This document shows positions 25,616 to 34,503 of a stretch of DNA of 64,000 nt, piece after piece; the first letter of the stretch is position 1; each line of letters begins with the position of its first letter. The notes beneath the pieces are model-generated. The model ran no database searches. It had not been told where the DNA came from and was given only the letters and a program-made list of their open reading frames with translations. Both the position numbers and the translations under genes were made by a program. The DNA comes from Paracoccaceae bacterium (GTDB lineage Bacteria > Pseudomonadota > Alphaproteobacteria > Rhodobacterales > Rhodobacteraceae), in assembly GCA_947504705.1 (NCBI GenBank), contig CANNIA010000005.1, positions 1-64,000 of the forward strand, written 5' to 3'.

Positions 25616-28600
25616 TCAGGCCTTGGGCATCTTCAGCGTGACAAGCTTGCCACCCTTTTGATACCGCAGTTCGGTATCGGTGATCGCCATGACGACGCCT
25701 CCGTCAACCCGATCACCGACTTCCACCTTCTTGTACTTGCCATTCGCCTGCCGGACCAAGGCATAGGGGGATGACGCGGTGCCATAGGTGCCGATCAGGT
25801 TGATCTTCGACAGGTTCAGCACATTGGCATAGGTCGCCTCTTTCGCAACATTGGCCTTGGTCGGGATCTTGGTCGACGAGCCATCGGTCTCGGGCTGCGC
25901 CATTTCATCGATCTCTTCCGGCCTGGCGTCCGGTGCCGCTGCGGCAAGTTCGACCTCGGTCCCTGCATTGGGATCAGGCTCCATCACGGCCGCGGCTACT
26001 GCGTCTTCGACTGCGCGGCTCAGATCGCTGGGCCGGGGCATCGGCCGCATGGAAATGGCCACGATCGAGGGGTTGGCGGCTTCCAATGCTGCAGCCTCGG
26101 CAAGCCGTGCTTCGGCCTGCGCTTCAAGCGAAGCCCCCTGCGCCCCAAGATCTGCGACCGAAGCACCTGTGCTCGCGGCGGCTTCGGTCAGGCTTGCGGG
26201 GCGGGCCACGGGGTGGACAGCAGCGTATTCGCTGTCGGAGGTCGCTTCAAGGCTGGCGCCGTCGTCGGGCTTGACCAGGCTGGCCGGGCGGGGTTTGGGG
26301 CGGAAGCCGGCCAGGGCCGGGTCGGAAACCACCGGCTCGACCGGAGCTTCGACCGCAGTGGCAGTTTCGCCTGCTGTGACAAGCGATGCATCGGCTGCAG
26401 TTGGTGCGGCCGCCTCGGCGGTGGTTTCAACAGCGGCGGGCGGGGTAGCGGGCGGTGCGGCTGCAGCAGCTGCGGCTTCGGCCGCTGGGCTGCGGGCCGG
26501 GGGAACCAGCGGCGGCGCTCCGGCGAAAAGCATGATGCCTTCGGGCGACAGGATCCCCTCAGGTGTCGGAACCAGCAGGCCCTGTTCGTTGAATTGGTAA
26601 ACCGTGCCAAAGGCCGGGGGCGGCATCGGGGCATCAGGTGGCGTGTCATTGGTGGCGGCAGGGGTCGGAAGTGCCAGCGCATCCAGAACCGGGGGCGCGG
26701 ATTGCATGGACGCCAGGAAGATCTCGTCTCTATCCTCGACCGGGGTCCTGCTGCTTGAAACATCGGTGGCGACTGCCGTGTCCGGAAGAGCCTCGCCCGA
26801 AGCATCCGCGGCCCCCGCAGTTTCAGCGTCGCTTCCGGCGGCGGGGTCGCCGGTCAGCGCAGTCTCGGCCAAAGCACTGTCGACCGAGGTCGTCGGTGCC
26901 GGGCCGCTGTCGCCGCCGCCGAGGTTCACCGGCATTTCTTCGACGGCCAAGGCCGCCAGGTCCTCGGCTGCGGTCCCGATTGCGGGTCCGACGGGGGCCG
27001 GATCGGTCGATCCTTCCTCGGTCGCGGCGAAGTCGGCGGGGTCCTGCATGTCGGAGGCCATTTCGTCTTCGACCGACGGGGCCCCAGCAACATCAGTGGG
27101 CGCAGCGACGCCGGTCTCGTCGTTGGCCTGGGTCAGAAAGAACGATGCCCAGGCTGCAACCAGCGCCAGGCTAAGCAGCAAAAGCCCTATCATGACCATG
27201 AAGACAAAACCGGATCGGCGGGGCTTTCCTTGTGGGGCACCGAAAGTGGGGCGCGCGGTCGGGTTCGGTTTGACCGTAACCGGCCCAGGCGGGATAGGTC
27301 GGGCGATCCCACCCGAATCAGCCCTTGGTTTTGGCTTTTGACTTTGGCCGGGGATCGACGGCGCGGTCACCGCGCCTTGGGTAAATTTTGCTTTGGCAGG
27401 TATCGCTGAAGGTGATGCCGGGGGCACAGGCCGCGCTATAGCCCCCTTGTCCTTTCCTGCCGTCACGGGTGGCTGGGCGCGTCCGGACGTCACCACGGGG
27501 GCAGCGCTGCGTCGGCTGGAAAACGCAAACATCGCCGCCGCCGAGGGTGCAGGCGGCAGCTCATCGTCCAGGATATCCGTCGCAAGGACTCGGGCATCGC
27601 CCGTGCCGCCATCCGACCTGAAGGTATCATTCGAAACCCGGTCAGCCGGCGCGAATTCCGGGGCGTCGATGTCATCGGTTACATCGGCGAAAGGGGCCTC
27701 ATCGGCAAGAGGTGCAGAGGGGGCTGCCTCGACCGGCGCCACAATTGGATCGGGGAGCGGCAGTTCAAGAGCTTCGGCCAAAGGCTCTGCCAATGTCGGT
27801 TCGGCGGGCGCTTCCATATCGGCTGCCGTGGCTGCGTCCGTGATGGCTTCCGACGCGACGGGTGCAGCTGCCGGCCCTTCAATTTCCAAGTGGGCCAGGG
27901 CCGCTGCAAGCTCTTCGGCTGGATCCTCAATCGGCTCGATCGGGTCAAATTCCTCGACCGGAAGGTCACTTGCCGCGGTAGGGGCAACCGCCGCAAGGTC
28001 GGCCTCGGTCACTTCGGCGCTGAGGGCTTTGGTCAGGCCAGGCAGCGCCAGACCATCATTCGGCTGCTCCACCAAGGGATCGACCGAGGGCGGTGCCGAA
28101 ACATCGCGGGCAAGGATTGTCACAGCCTCGCGGTCGCGTTCGACCGTCTCGCCGGGGGCAAGGATCGTATCGATCGAATTGGACGGACCGAACCATGCCT
28201 CACCAAAGAAGGTGTCTTCCTCGGGGACTGCAACGAAGGAGACCGGGTTCAGCCGGTAGGCCACGGCAAAGGCCTCGGCCTCCTCAAGCGTTTCGCGCGC
28301 CGCCACGGCGACACGGACGACAGTGCCCTTGCCTGACCAGTCAAAGACCAGATCCTCGACGGCATAGGGCGTGCGCCCCTGCAAAGCCAAGGCAATCTGC
28401 CGCCGCTTGTCTTCGCGGCTGGGGCCGGGGGCATGGATTTCAGAGTACAGCACCTGACTATTGGGCAGGATCACCTTGCACGCAAGGCCCAAGGGCGAAA
28501 GCCCAAGCGCCGTCTTGCGCAGATAGTCGAGCGCCTCGGCCATGTCGGGGGCATCGAATGCCACCTCGCCGATCGTCAGCCATCCCTTTGGCGTCCGGTG

Positions 28601-28651
28601 CAAAAGCGCGATCGCGTCGCGCGAGAGGTCTAGAGCGAATGTCGGTTTCAT
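25616..28651 (-). CDS. Large bitopic protein: PilM/GspL-like head, GspC/PilP-like tail
   Basis: 1011 residues, function not recognised. The first 160 (ALDLSRDAIALLHRTPKGWL, then VILPNSQVLYSEIHAPGPSR) resemble the actin-like fold of PilM/GspL proteins without evident nucleotide motifs. A long acidic Ala/Pro/Glu-rich linker follows, one transmembrane helix at about 482-509 (FVFMVMIGLLLLSLALVAAW), another Ala/Pro-rich linker of 400 residues and a compact tail (LIGTYGTASSPYALVRQANG, then GDRVDGGVVMAITDTELRYQ) that looks like the GspC/PilP HR domain. The two linkers have low complexity. Transcribed alone, divergent from the SIMPL gene. Confidence 0.65.
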   Translation of the reverse strand: MKPTFALDLSRDAIALLHRTPKGWLTIGEVAFDAPDMAEALDYLRKTALGLSPLGLACKVILPNSQVLYSEIHAPGPSREDKRRQIALALQGRTPYAVEDLVFDWSGKGTVVRVAVAARETLEEAEAFAVAYRLNPVSFVAVPEEDTFFGEAWFGPSNSIDTILAPGETVERDREAVTILARDVSAPPSVDPLVEQPNDGLALPGLTKALSAEVTEADLAAVAPTAASDLPVEEFDPIEPIEDPAEELAAALAHLEIEGPAAAPVASEAITDAATAADMEAPAEPTLAEPLAEALELPLPDPIVAPVEAAPSAPLADEAPFADVTDDIDAPEFAPADRVSNDTFRSDGGTGDARVLATDILDDELPPAPSAAAMFAFSSRRSAAPVVTSGRAQPPVTAGKDKGAIARPVPPASPSAIPAKAKFTQGAVTAPSIPGQSQKPKPRADSGGIARPIPPGPVTVKPNPTARPTFGAPQGKPRRSGFVFMVMIGLLLLSLALVAAWASFFLTQANDETGVAAPTDVAGAPSVEDEMASDMQDPADFAATEEGSTDPAPVGPAIGTAAEDLAALAVEEMPVNLGGGDSGPAPTTSVDSALAETALTGDPAAGSDAETAGAADASGEALPDTAVATDVSSSRTPVEDRDEIFLASMQSAPPVLDALALPTPAATNDTPPDAPMPPPAFGTVYQFNEQGLLVPTPEGILSPEGIMLFAGAPPLVPPARSPAAEAAAAAAAPPATPPAAVETTAEAAAPTAADASLVTAGETATAVEAPVEPVVSDPALAGFRPKPRPASLVKPDDGASLEATSDSEYAAVHPVARPASLTEAAASTGASVADLGAQGASLEAQAEARLAEAAALEAANPSIVAISMRPMPRPSDLSRAVEDAVAAAVMEPDPNAGTEVELAAAAPDARPEEIDEMAQPETDGSSTKIPTKANVAKEATYANVLNLSKINLIGTYGTASSPYALVRQANGKYKKVEVGDRVDGGVVMAITDTELRYQKGGKLVTLKMPKA

Positions 28652-28711
28652 ATCTGGGGTCTAGCACGAAAAGTGAAAGCACTGGAACGTCGGGGATCCG
28701 ACGGGCAGACA

Positions 28712-28717
28712 ATTATA
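28712..28717 (-). promoter_or_regulatory. Candidate -10 element for the PilM/GspC-like gene
   Basis: TATAAT, a perfect consensus -10, is on the minus strand about 60 bp before the start codon. No convincing -35 lies at 17 bp, so an activator may be needed. Confidence 0.4.
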
Positions 28718-28813
28718 GCAGCTTTTCGCCGAAAGAAAGGAAAACGGCCAAGGATGGGCTTGCGAGCGGCGTCATAAGCAGGAATTGTCCACGCAAATCC
28801 AAGGAGAATTTTC

Positions 28814-29485
28814 ATGCGTGTTCTTGCTTCCCTCGTCTTCTCGGCCGCACTGGCCTTGCCCGCTTTTGCCGATGGGGCGTCGGTTTCGGCGACCGGAATC
28901 GGCACAGTCGAGGTCGAACCCGATATCGCGACCGTTTCGATTGGTGTGACCACCCAGGGGGATACGGCTGCCGCATCGCTGACCGCGAATTCCAAGGCGG
29001 TCGAGGCTGTGATGGCCCGCCTGACGGCCGATGGGATCACCGCAACCGACATGCAGACATCGAACCTTTACCTCAGCCCGAACTGGACGGGGTACGACAC
29101 CGGCGCTCCGGTGATTTCAAGCTATGTTGCTTCGAACATGCTGACAGTCACTGTGCGCGATCTGTCCAAGCTTGGGGCTATTCTCGACTCGTCCGTCAGC
29201 GATGGGGCCAACACGCTGAACGGCGTGACTTTCGGGCTGGCCGATCCCGAGCCGGTCCTGAACGAAGCCCGCAAGGAAGCCGTTGTCGTTGCGCAAACCA
29301 AGGCCGAGCTTCTGGCAACCGCTGCCGGGATGAAGCTTGGCAATATCATCTCTATCACCGAAAGCTCGGCGGCGAACATGCCCTATCCGATGTATGATGA
29401 AGCCGCCGCCGCCCCGGTTCCGGTCGCCGGGGGCGCGCTTGGGCTGTCGGCTTCGGTAACTGTTCTGTACGAAATTACCGAGTGA
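28814..29485 (+). CDS. SIMPL domain protein (DUF541, YggE-like)
   Basis: 223 residues with a signal peptide (MRVLASLVFSAALALPAFAD). The SIMPL/DUF541 domain begins VSATGIGTVEVEPDIATVSI and continues to LSASVTVLYEITE. The family is periplasmic; E. coli YggE is linked to oxidative stress tolerance and BP26 of Brucella forms a channel-like oligomer. AAGGAGA lies eight bases before the ATG. A hairpin follows the stop. Confidence 0.88.
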   Translation: MRVLASLVFSAALALPAFADGASVSATGIGTVEVEPDIATVSIGVTTQGDTAAASLTANSKAVEAVMARLTADGITATDMQTSNLYLSPNWTGYDTGAPVISSYVASNMLTVTVRDLSKLGAILDSSVSDGANTLNGVTFGLADPEPVLNEARKEAVVVAQTKAELLATAAGMKLGNIISITESSAANMPYPMYDEAAAAPVPVAGGALGLSASVTVLYEITE

Positions 29486-29498
29486 GCGGACGAAAACG

Positions 29499-29522
29499 GG
29501 CGGAACTTTAAAGAGTTCCGCC
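29499..29522 (+). terminator. Hairpin after the SIMPL gene
   Basis: GGCGGAACT-TTAAAG-AGTTCCGCC is a perfect nine-pair stem fourteen bases after the stop. The following ATTTC is a weak U-tract, so termination may be partial. Confidence 0.6.
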
Positions 29523-29594
29523 ATTTCGGCCAGATTCCGCCCAAGTTGACGGGCACTGAGTAGCTGACGACATATGGTGCGGGGGCAATCGTCA

Positions 29595-30737
29595 ATGGTG
29601 CGCGGTAGGATCGGCCTTGTGGTCGTCGCCGGCGTCCTTTTGGGGGCGGTCGCGCTGGTGGTTGTTAGCTCTGGCCTCAGGCAGGCGCTGGTTCCGCAGG
29701 TCATCCTGTCACTTTTCACCCCGATAGACCTGCCCGCTTTGGTCGAGGGACCGGCAACCGATGCGCCCACGACCGAGGCGGGCAATCTTTCCGACACCTC
29801 CCTCGGTCTTGTGGCGACCGGGCTGATCGCTGCAAGTGCCGGCAATCAGCCGGTTTTCATCGATGCGGTGATGACCGGTTACAGCACGCCAAGCGAAACG
29901 GCCGTTCCGGCAGAAATCACGACGATCCGACCGGTCTTTGGCTGCCTTCTGACCGAGCCGATGCCGGGAACCCTGGTCGGACATGTGACGGCAGGCGAAA
30001 GCCGGATGCCCATCGGGATGACGACCTATGGCGATCCGCACTTGGCTTGGGCGGTCGCAGCCTATGTCATTGCCTATCGCGCGCTTGGCCCCGAGGGCGA
30101 GATCACGATAGCCGGCCCCCGGTTCGAAACCTATGACGTGGCTGTGACTGAAACCGGCGCACCGGTCTATCTGGTGCTGGAAAGCTCTGGCGGCAACCGG
30201 ATCTGGAATGTCCATGTCGCAGAAGGGGTTCGCATCGAACGTGTCGTCCTTCTGGGCGGGGATCAGGCCGGAGTGGCCAATCTGGACCCGGTGGTTCCGG
30301 TCGAAGTGATTCTCGGCCCGGGGTTGGACGAATGCGGCATCCGTCCGGCCTATGCGCCAAGTGCGGGCCAGATTGCCGACGCAAGCGAAACCCCGGGGAA
30401 GCAACCCATGGCGCAATCGAGGATCGACGAAACCCTAGCTCGGGCCGAGGCCTATGACACGTGGTTCCATGACAGTTTTGGCCTGCGTGCAGGCGAAAGT
30501 CGGGTAGGCTATGATCAAGGTGTAATGTCGGTCATCGGCCCAATTCCCAGTGGTGAGGCACCGAAGGCCGCTTGGGTCTCGATCGACGGGGCGGAAATTC
30601 GGACAACGCATGATCGGTTCCTTGATCTTGATGGCCAAATTACGCCCGGCGAAGATTTTGCCGGGCGTGTGATTGCCATCGTGACCGGCTTCGCTATGGG
30701 AGATCTGGAACGGTTGCGACTTGGAGGCGAATACTGA
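29595..30737 (+). CDS. Hypothetical membrane-anchored periplasmic protein
   Basis: 380 residues from the second ATG; an ATG seven codons upstream lacks a ribosome site, while GGGGG precedes this one. One N-terminal helix (IGLVVVAGVLLGAVALVVVS) anchors a large extracytoplasmic part. That part contains two cysteines (PVFGCLLTEP and LDECGIRPAY) and a region YDQGVMSVIGPIPSG near the end. It overlaps the next gene by one base (TGATG), so the pair forms a unit. No family was recognised. Confidence 0.65.
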   Translation: MVRGRIGLVVVAGVLLGAVALVVVSSGLRQALVPQVILSLFTPIDLPALVEGPATDAPTTEAGNLSDTSLGLVATGLIAASAGNQPVFIDAVMTGYSTPSETAVPAEITTIRPVFGCLLTEPMPGTLVGHVTAGESRMPIGMTTYGDPHLAWAVAAYVIAYRALGPEGEITIAGPRFETYDVAVTETGAPVYLVLESSGGNRIWNVHVAEGVRIERVVLLGGDQAGVANLDPVVPVEVILGPGLDECGIRPAYAPSAGQIADASETPGKQPMAQSRIDETLARAEAYDTWFHDSFGLRAGESRVGYDQGVMSVIGPIPSGEAPKAAWVSIDGAEIRTTHDRFLDLDGQITPGEDFAGRVIAIVTGFAMGDLERLRLGGEY

Positions 30738-31537
30738 TGCGGCGGGCCTTTTTCATCGTCGGCCTGTTTCTGGCAGGACTGGCCGGTGCCGCTGTTCTTT
30801 TGACAGCTGGCTGGCAGTTCTGGCCAGGTGGCGCGGCAACGCAGGTTAGCACCCTGGGTGCGGGGCGGGCAGGCGCGGCTTTGCCGGCTGATCCGGACGC
30901 CTGGCTGATCTCGCCGACCGGTGGGTTGGTTTCCAGCGCCGACGTGCAGGACTACCTGATGCAGGAACGGTTGACTGCCAGCCGCGCACTTGCTGTTACA
31001 CTGGTCGCCCCGCTTGATGACCTTCTGGTCGATGGCGAAGCTTTGCCCGATCCGATTTACCTGGAAGTGATGGCCGATATCCGCGCCCCGGTCCTTGCGG
31101 AGAGACTTTGCCCAGTTCTTTCGCAAGGCCTTGCCGAAAGATGCGCGGTTGCAGCGGCGCATGTTGAAAAGGGCAGCCTTGACCTTTCCAGCAGCACCGC
31201 CGCCTTCCGTCTGAATATCCGCTACAGTCAGGCCAGCGACCCCGACGCATTGCCCGACCTTGCGCGCTATGTGTTCGAAACCCGCACGATTGACCTTCAA
31301 CCCGACGCCGAAGGTCCGCCAACCAGCAGCGTTGAAGCTGCCTTGCAAGCCTTGGTTGCCGCCGCGTCTGCAGCCTGTTCGGCCGAGGATGCGGGGCAGG
31401 CCTGCCGGGTCATGCGCATGACACTTGACTATGCGCCAGGGCGGGCACCCACGGGCCAGGCCGTCATCGGGTCGCTTTACCCACTTTCTGAAACCATGCG
31501 GATCGCGCCCGAGCTTATCCCCGCGCCCAAGATATAG
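30737..31537 (+). CDS. Hypothetical membrane-anchored periplasmic protein
   Basis: 266 residues. An N-terminal helix (FFIVGLFLAGLAGAAVLLTA) is followed by an extracytoplasmic domain with four cysteines spaced as two pairs (LCPVLSQGLAERCAV; ACSAEDAGQACRV), which could be disulfides. Partner of the preceding gene by one-base overlap. Seems to belong to a conserved two-gene set of unknown role; no enzymatic motif is seen. Confidence 0.65.
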   Translation: MRRAFFIVGLFLAGLAGAAVLLTAGWQFWPGGAATQVSTLGAGRAGAALPADPDAWLISPTGGLVSSADVQDYLMQERLTASRALAVTLVAPLDDLLVDGEALPDPIYLEVMADIRAPVLAERLCPVLSQGLAERCAVAAAHVEKGSLDLSSSTAAFRLNIRYSQASDPDALPDLARYVFETRTIDLQPDAEGPPTSSVEAALQALVAAASAACSAEDAGQACRVMRMTLDYAPGRAPTGQAVIGSLYPLSETMRIAPELIPAPKI

Positions 31538-31562
31538 GCGCGGAGATCTATCTGGGCGGGGG

Positions 31563-32852
31563 TCAGGCTGTGGCCAAGGCCAGCGCCTGATCCAGATCGG
31601 CGATGATGTCGCGCACGTCCTCGATCCCGATGGATACGCGCACCACATCGGGTGCCGCCCCGGCCTTGATCTGGGCCTCTTCCGAAAGCTGGCGGTGGGT
31701 GGTCGAGGCCGAGTGGATCACCAGGCTGCGGGTATCGCCAAGGTTGGCGACGTGGCTGAAAAGCTTGAGATTGTCGATCAGCTTGACGCAGGCCTCATAC
31801 CCACCCTTGACCGAGAAGGTGAACAGCGCCCCCGGACCCTTGGGCGTGATCATCTTTGCAAGGTTGTGGTAGGGCGAGGATTTAAGCCCCGGATAGGTGA
31901 CATTGCTGACGCGCTTGTCCTGCTCCAGCCACTCGGCCACGATCTGGGCGTTCTGGATATGGCGTTCCATCCGCAGGGCCAGCGTCTCGATCCCCATCAG
32001 GGTATAGTGGGCACCTTGCGGGTTCATCGTCATGCCCAGGTCACGCAGGCCGATGGCGATGGAATGGAAGGTGAAGGCCATGTTGCCAAGGGTCGGGTGG
32101 AAGACCAGGCCGTGATAGGCCGGTTCCGGCTGCGAGAGCGACGGGAACTTGTCATCCGCCGACCAGTTGAAATTGCCCGAGTCGACGACGACCCCGCCAG
32201 TGACGGTGCCGTTGCCGGTCAGGTATTTGGTGGCCGAATGGACGACCAAAGTGGCCCCGTGTTCGATGGGACGGCACAGGAACGGGGTCGCGGTGGTGTT
32301 GTCGACGATCAGAGGGATGTGGGCCTGATTGGCGACACGGGCGATGGCGTCAAGGTCGGACAGCGCGCCGCCGGGGTTGCAGATCGTTTCGCAGAAGATC
32401 GCGCGGGTGTCGGCGTCGATGGCTTTCTCGATCGCTTTCGGATCGTCGAAATCAACGAACTTGGCCGACCAGCCGAACTTGCGGATCGTATTGGAAAACT
32501 GCTGGATTGTGCCGCCGTAAAGTCTGGTCGAGGCCACGATGTTGCGGCCCGGCGCCATGAGCGGGAACAGCGCCATGATCTGGGCCGCGTGACCCGACGA
32601 ACAGCAGATCGCCCCCGCCCCGCCTTCCAGCGCGCAGACCCGGTTCGCCAGGGCCGAGACGGTGGGGTTGGTCAGGCGGGAATAGATATAGCCGACCTCT
32701 TGCAGATTGAAGAGCTTGGCGGCGTGGTCGGCGTCGCGGAAAACATAGGCGGTGGTCTGGTAGATCGGCACCTGACGCGCCCCGGTGGCGGGGTCGGGGG
32801 CGGTGCCGGCATGGATGGCGAGGGTTTCAAAGCCTTGGGGTCGGTCGGTCAT
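31563..32852 (-). CDS. metY: O-acetylhomoserine aminocarboxypropyltransferase (sulfhydrylase) type enzyme
   Basis: 429 residues from [23 protein letters not shown] lies upstream and sets the start. A PLP-dependent Cys/Met metabolism enzyme: PLP lysine in [18 protein letters not shown], and [20 protein letters not shown] plus [13 protein letters not shown] as family motifs. It makes homocysteine from O-acetylhomoserine and sulfide. The longer frame upstream has no support. No SAM-II or SAM/SAH riboswitch-like core was found in its leader. Confidence 0.92.
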   Translation of the reverse strand: MTDRPQGFETLAIHAGTAPDPATGARQVPIYQTTAYVFRDADHAAKLFNLQEVGYIYSRLTNPTVSALANRVCALEGGAGAICCSSGHAAQIMALFPLMAPGRNIVASTRLYGGTIQQFSNTIRKFGWSAKFVDFDDPKAIEKAIDADTRAIFCETICNPGGALSDLDAIARVANQAHIPLIVDNTTATPFLCRPIEHGATLVVHSATKYLTGNGTVTGGVVVDSGNFNWSADDKFPSLSQPEPAYHGLVFHPTLGNMAFTFHSIAIGLRDLGMTMNPQGAHYTLMGIETLALRMERHIQNAQIVAEWLEQDKRVSNVTYPGLKSSPYHNLAKMITPKGPGALFTFSVKGGYEACVKLIDNLKLFSHVANLGDTRSLVIHSASTTHRQLSEEAQIKAGAAPDVVRVSIGIEDVRDIIADLDQALALATA

Positions 32853-32913
32853 GGGGTCCTCCTTCATTTGGGCGGCAGGGTAGGGGAGGATGGCCAAGCT
32901 GGCAACGGGGACG

Positions 32914-32977
32914 TGTCCACGGTGGACAGCTTCGCCCATCTTAGGGAAAACAATGGCTTGGACGTGGGTGTTTACGG
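32914..32977 (+). repeat. Two-part intergenic element, copy 1
   Basis: Begins with the palindrome TGTCCAC-G-GTGGACA (32914-32928) and, 49 bp after its first base, has CGTGGGTGTTTAC. A second copy at 53467 has the same palindrome and CGTGGGCGTTTAC at the identical distance, with GCTTG just before in both (..GGCTTGGACGTGGG / ..AGCTTGCGCGTGGG). The spacing is kept although most of the middle is not. Confidence 0.6.
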
Positions 32978-33076
32978 AATTTTCGTACTTTGCCGCAGCG
33001 AATTCTTGGGATTTCGTTGCGATCAGCCGGAGTTTCGTGCTTGGATCGCCCGATCCTGACCCCGGAGACCGCACGC

Positions 33077-33490
33077 ATGCTGACCCCTTTCCATCTGGCC
33101 TATCACGTCGCCGACCTTGATCAGGCCCGCGCCTTCTACGGCGGAGTCTTGGGTTGCCGCGAGGGGCGCAGCGCCGAGACTTGGGTGGATTTCGATTTCT
33201 TCGGCCACCAAATCAGTCTGCATCGCGGCACGCCCTTTGCCACCACGAACACAGGAAAGGTCGGCGACCATATGGTCCCGATGCCGCATCTGGGGCTGGT
33301 GCTGCTGCTCCCAGATTGGCAGGTGCTGGCCGACCGGCTGACGGCGGCCAAAGTGGATTTCGTCCTGCCGCCACAGGCACGGTTTCAGGGCCAGCCGGGC
33401 GAGCAGTGGACGATGTTCTTCCGCGACCCGAGCGGCAACCCTATCGAGGTGAAGGGGTTCAGGGATATGGAAGGCGTGTTCAAGGCGTGA
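33077..33490 (+). CDS. VOC family (glyoxalase/dioxygenase fold) protein
   Basis: 137 residues from MLTPFHLAYHVADLDQARAF; GGAG nine bases upstream supports this start over a longer frame. Paired beta-alpha-beta-beta-beta modules with FHLAYHV (metal His), HLGLVLLLPDW and MFFRDPSGNPIEVKGF (metal Glu). VOC enzymes use a divalent metal for isomerisation, ring cleavage or drug binding. Substrate unknown. It is divergent from metY. Confidence 0.87.
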   Translation: MLTPFHLAYHVADLDQARAFYGGVLGCREGRSAETWVDFDFFGHQISLHRGTPFATTNTGKVGDHMVPMPHLGLVLLLPDWQVLADRLTAAKVDFVLPPQARFQGQPGEQWTMFFRDPSGNPIEVKGFRDMEGVFKA

Positions 33491-33522
33491 GGGGGGGGGC
33501 GGCGCGCGCCCAGACCTACAGG

Positions 33523-34503
33523 TCACCGCAACCAAAACCCTTCGCGTTTCAGGGTGTTGCGGATCGCTTGTTCGCGGTGCGGCAGGTTTTCGCGGTCGAA
33601 AAGGGCGCGGGCTTTGCGGCCCTGGTTTTGGTAGACCATCGCCTTGATCGCGGGCCAGTCGCGCAAGGTCGGGCGGACGGCGCGGTCCTTGGCGACCTCT
33701 TCCAGCACCGCGACGGCGTGGTCGCTTTCCTTGGCGTAAAGCAGCGGCAAGGCCCGGTAATGGCAAGTGGCGGGACCGTCGAGGGGGGCAAGCTCGGGCC
33801 CCGGTCTGCCGCCGCCGAAGGAGTGGATGACGAGGGGCAGGGTGACTTGGTCAAGCCAGGGGTTCAGTTCTTGGCAGATGATTTCGTCCGGCGGGTTGTC
33901 GCGGATTGATTTGGCATAGGACAGAAGCCGGTTGCCGAACTTCTGGGGGCTTTCGTGGAAGAACCAACCTGCGTTGAAGTAGAGGTAACGCTGCCAGTAT
34001 TCGTCGGGTTGCGTCAGGTCGAGCGAGCTTGAGAAATCCAGTCCGAACCGGTCGTAAAGCGATTTCCAGGTCTGGGCATAGCCCGGCCCGTAAAGCTCGA
34101 TCACCGGCCAGGTGCCTTCGCGGCGCATCGAGGCGGAGGGTTTGGCGAAGTCAAACGGGATCGCGGACAGCGGCCCGGTGATCAGCGTGTCGGTGTCGAG
34201 GAACAGGAAGGGTTCGTCGGGCAGAGCGTCGAGCGCCTCGATCTTGTTGCCGTAGGGATATGAGCTGCCGAAAGCACGGCTTTCAAAGGGCAGGATCGTT
34301 GCGCCAAGGCTAATCAGGACCGCCTTGACCTCATCCGTCATCCGGGGATCAGCGGTCCATTTCGGCCCCGGCTGCGGTTCGGCGATGAAAAGCTTGCCAG
34401 CAAAGCCCGGGTCGGAAAAGCGCAGGGATGCGGCCAGAAGGACGGCTTCATATTCCAGCCTGCCACCTTGGCCGACCGCAATAATGTTGAAACCCGCCGT
34501 CAC
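33523..34503 (-). CDS. Glycosyltransferase-like protein
   Basis: 326 residues with a GTG start inside the upstream gene's stop (GTGA overlap). FNIIAVGQGGRLEYEAVLLA opens a Rossmann-like domain and FLFLDTDTLITG contains the D-x-D metal and nucleotide-sugar motif; YFNAGWFFHESP lies in the acceptor region. It resembles GT-A enzymes such as family 8, which transfer sugars from UDP-sugars. Acceptor unknown. Coupling to a DDAH gene is unexplained. Confidence 0.7.
   Translation of the reverse strand: MTAGFNIIAVGQGGRLEYEAVLLAASLRFSDPGFAGKLFIAEPQPGPKWTADPRMTDEVKAVLISLGATILPFESRAFGSSYPYGNKIEALDALPDEPFLFLDTDTLITGPLSAIPFDFAKPSASMRREGTWPVIELYGPGYAQTWKSLYDRFGLDFSSSLDLTQPDEYWQRYLYFNAGWFFHESPQKFGNRLLSYAKSIRDNPPDEIICQELNPWLDQVTLPLVIHSFGGGRPGPELAPLDGPATCHYRALPLLYAKESDHAVAVLEEVAKDRAVRPTLRDWPAIKAMVYQNQGRKARALFDRENLPHREQAIRNTLKREGFWLR

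Noticed and set aside
32853-33076. SAM-II or SAM/SAH riboswitch upstream of metY
   Set aside because: No matching core or pseudoknot sequence could be read on the minus strand.
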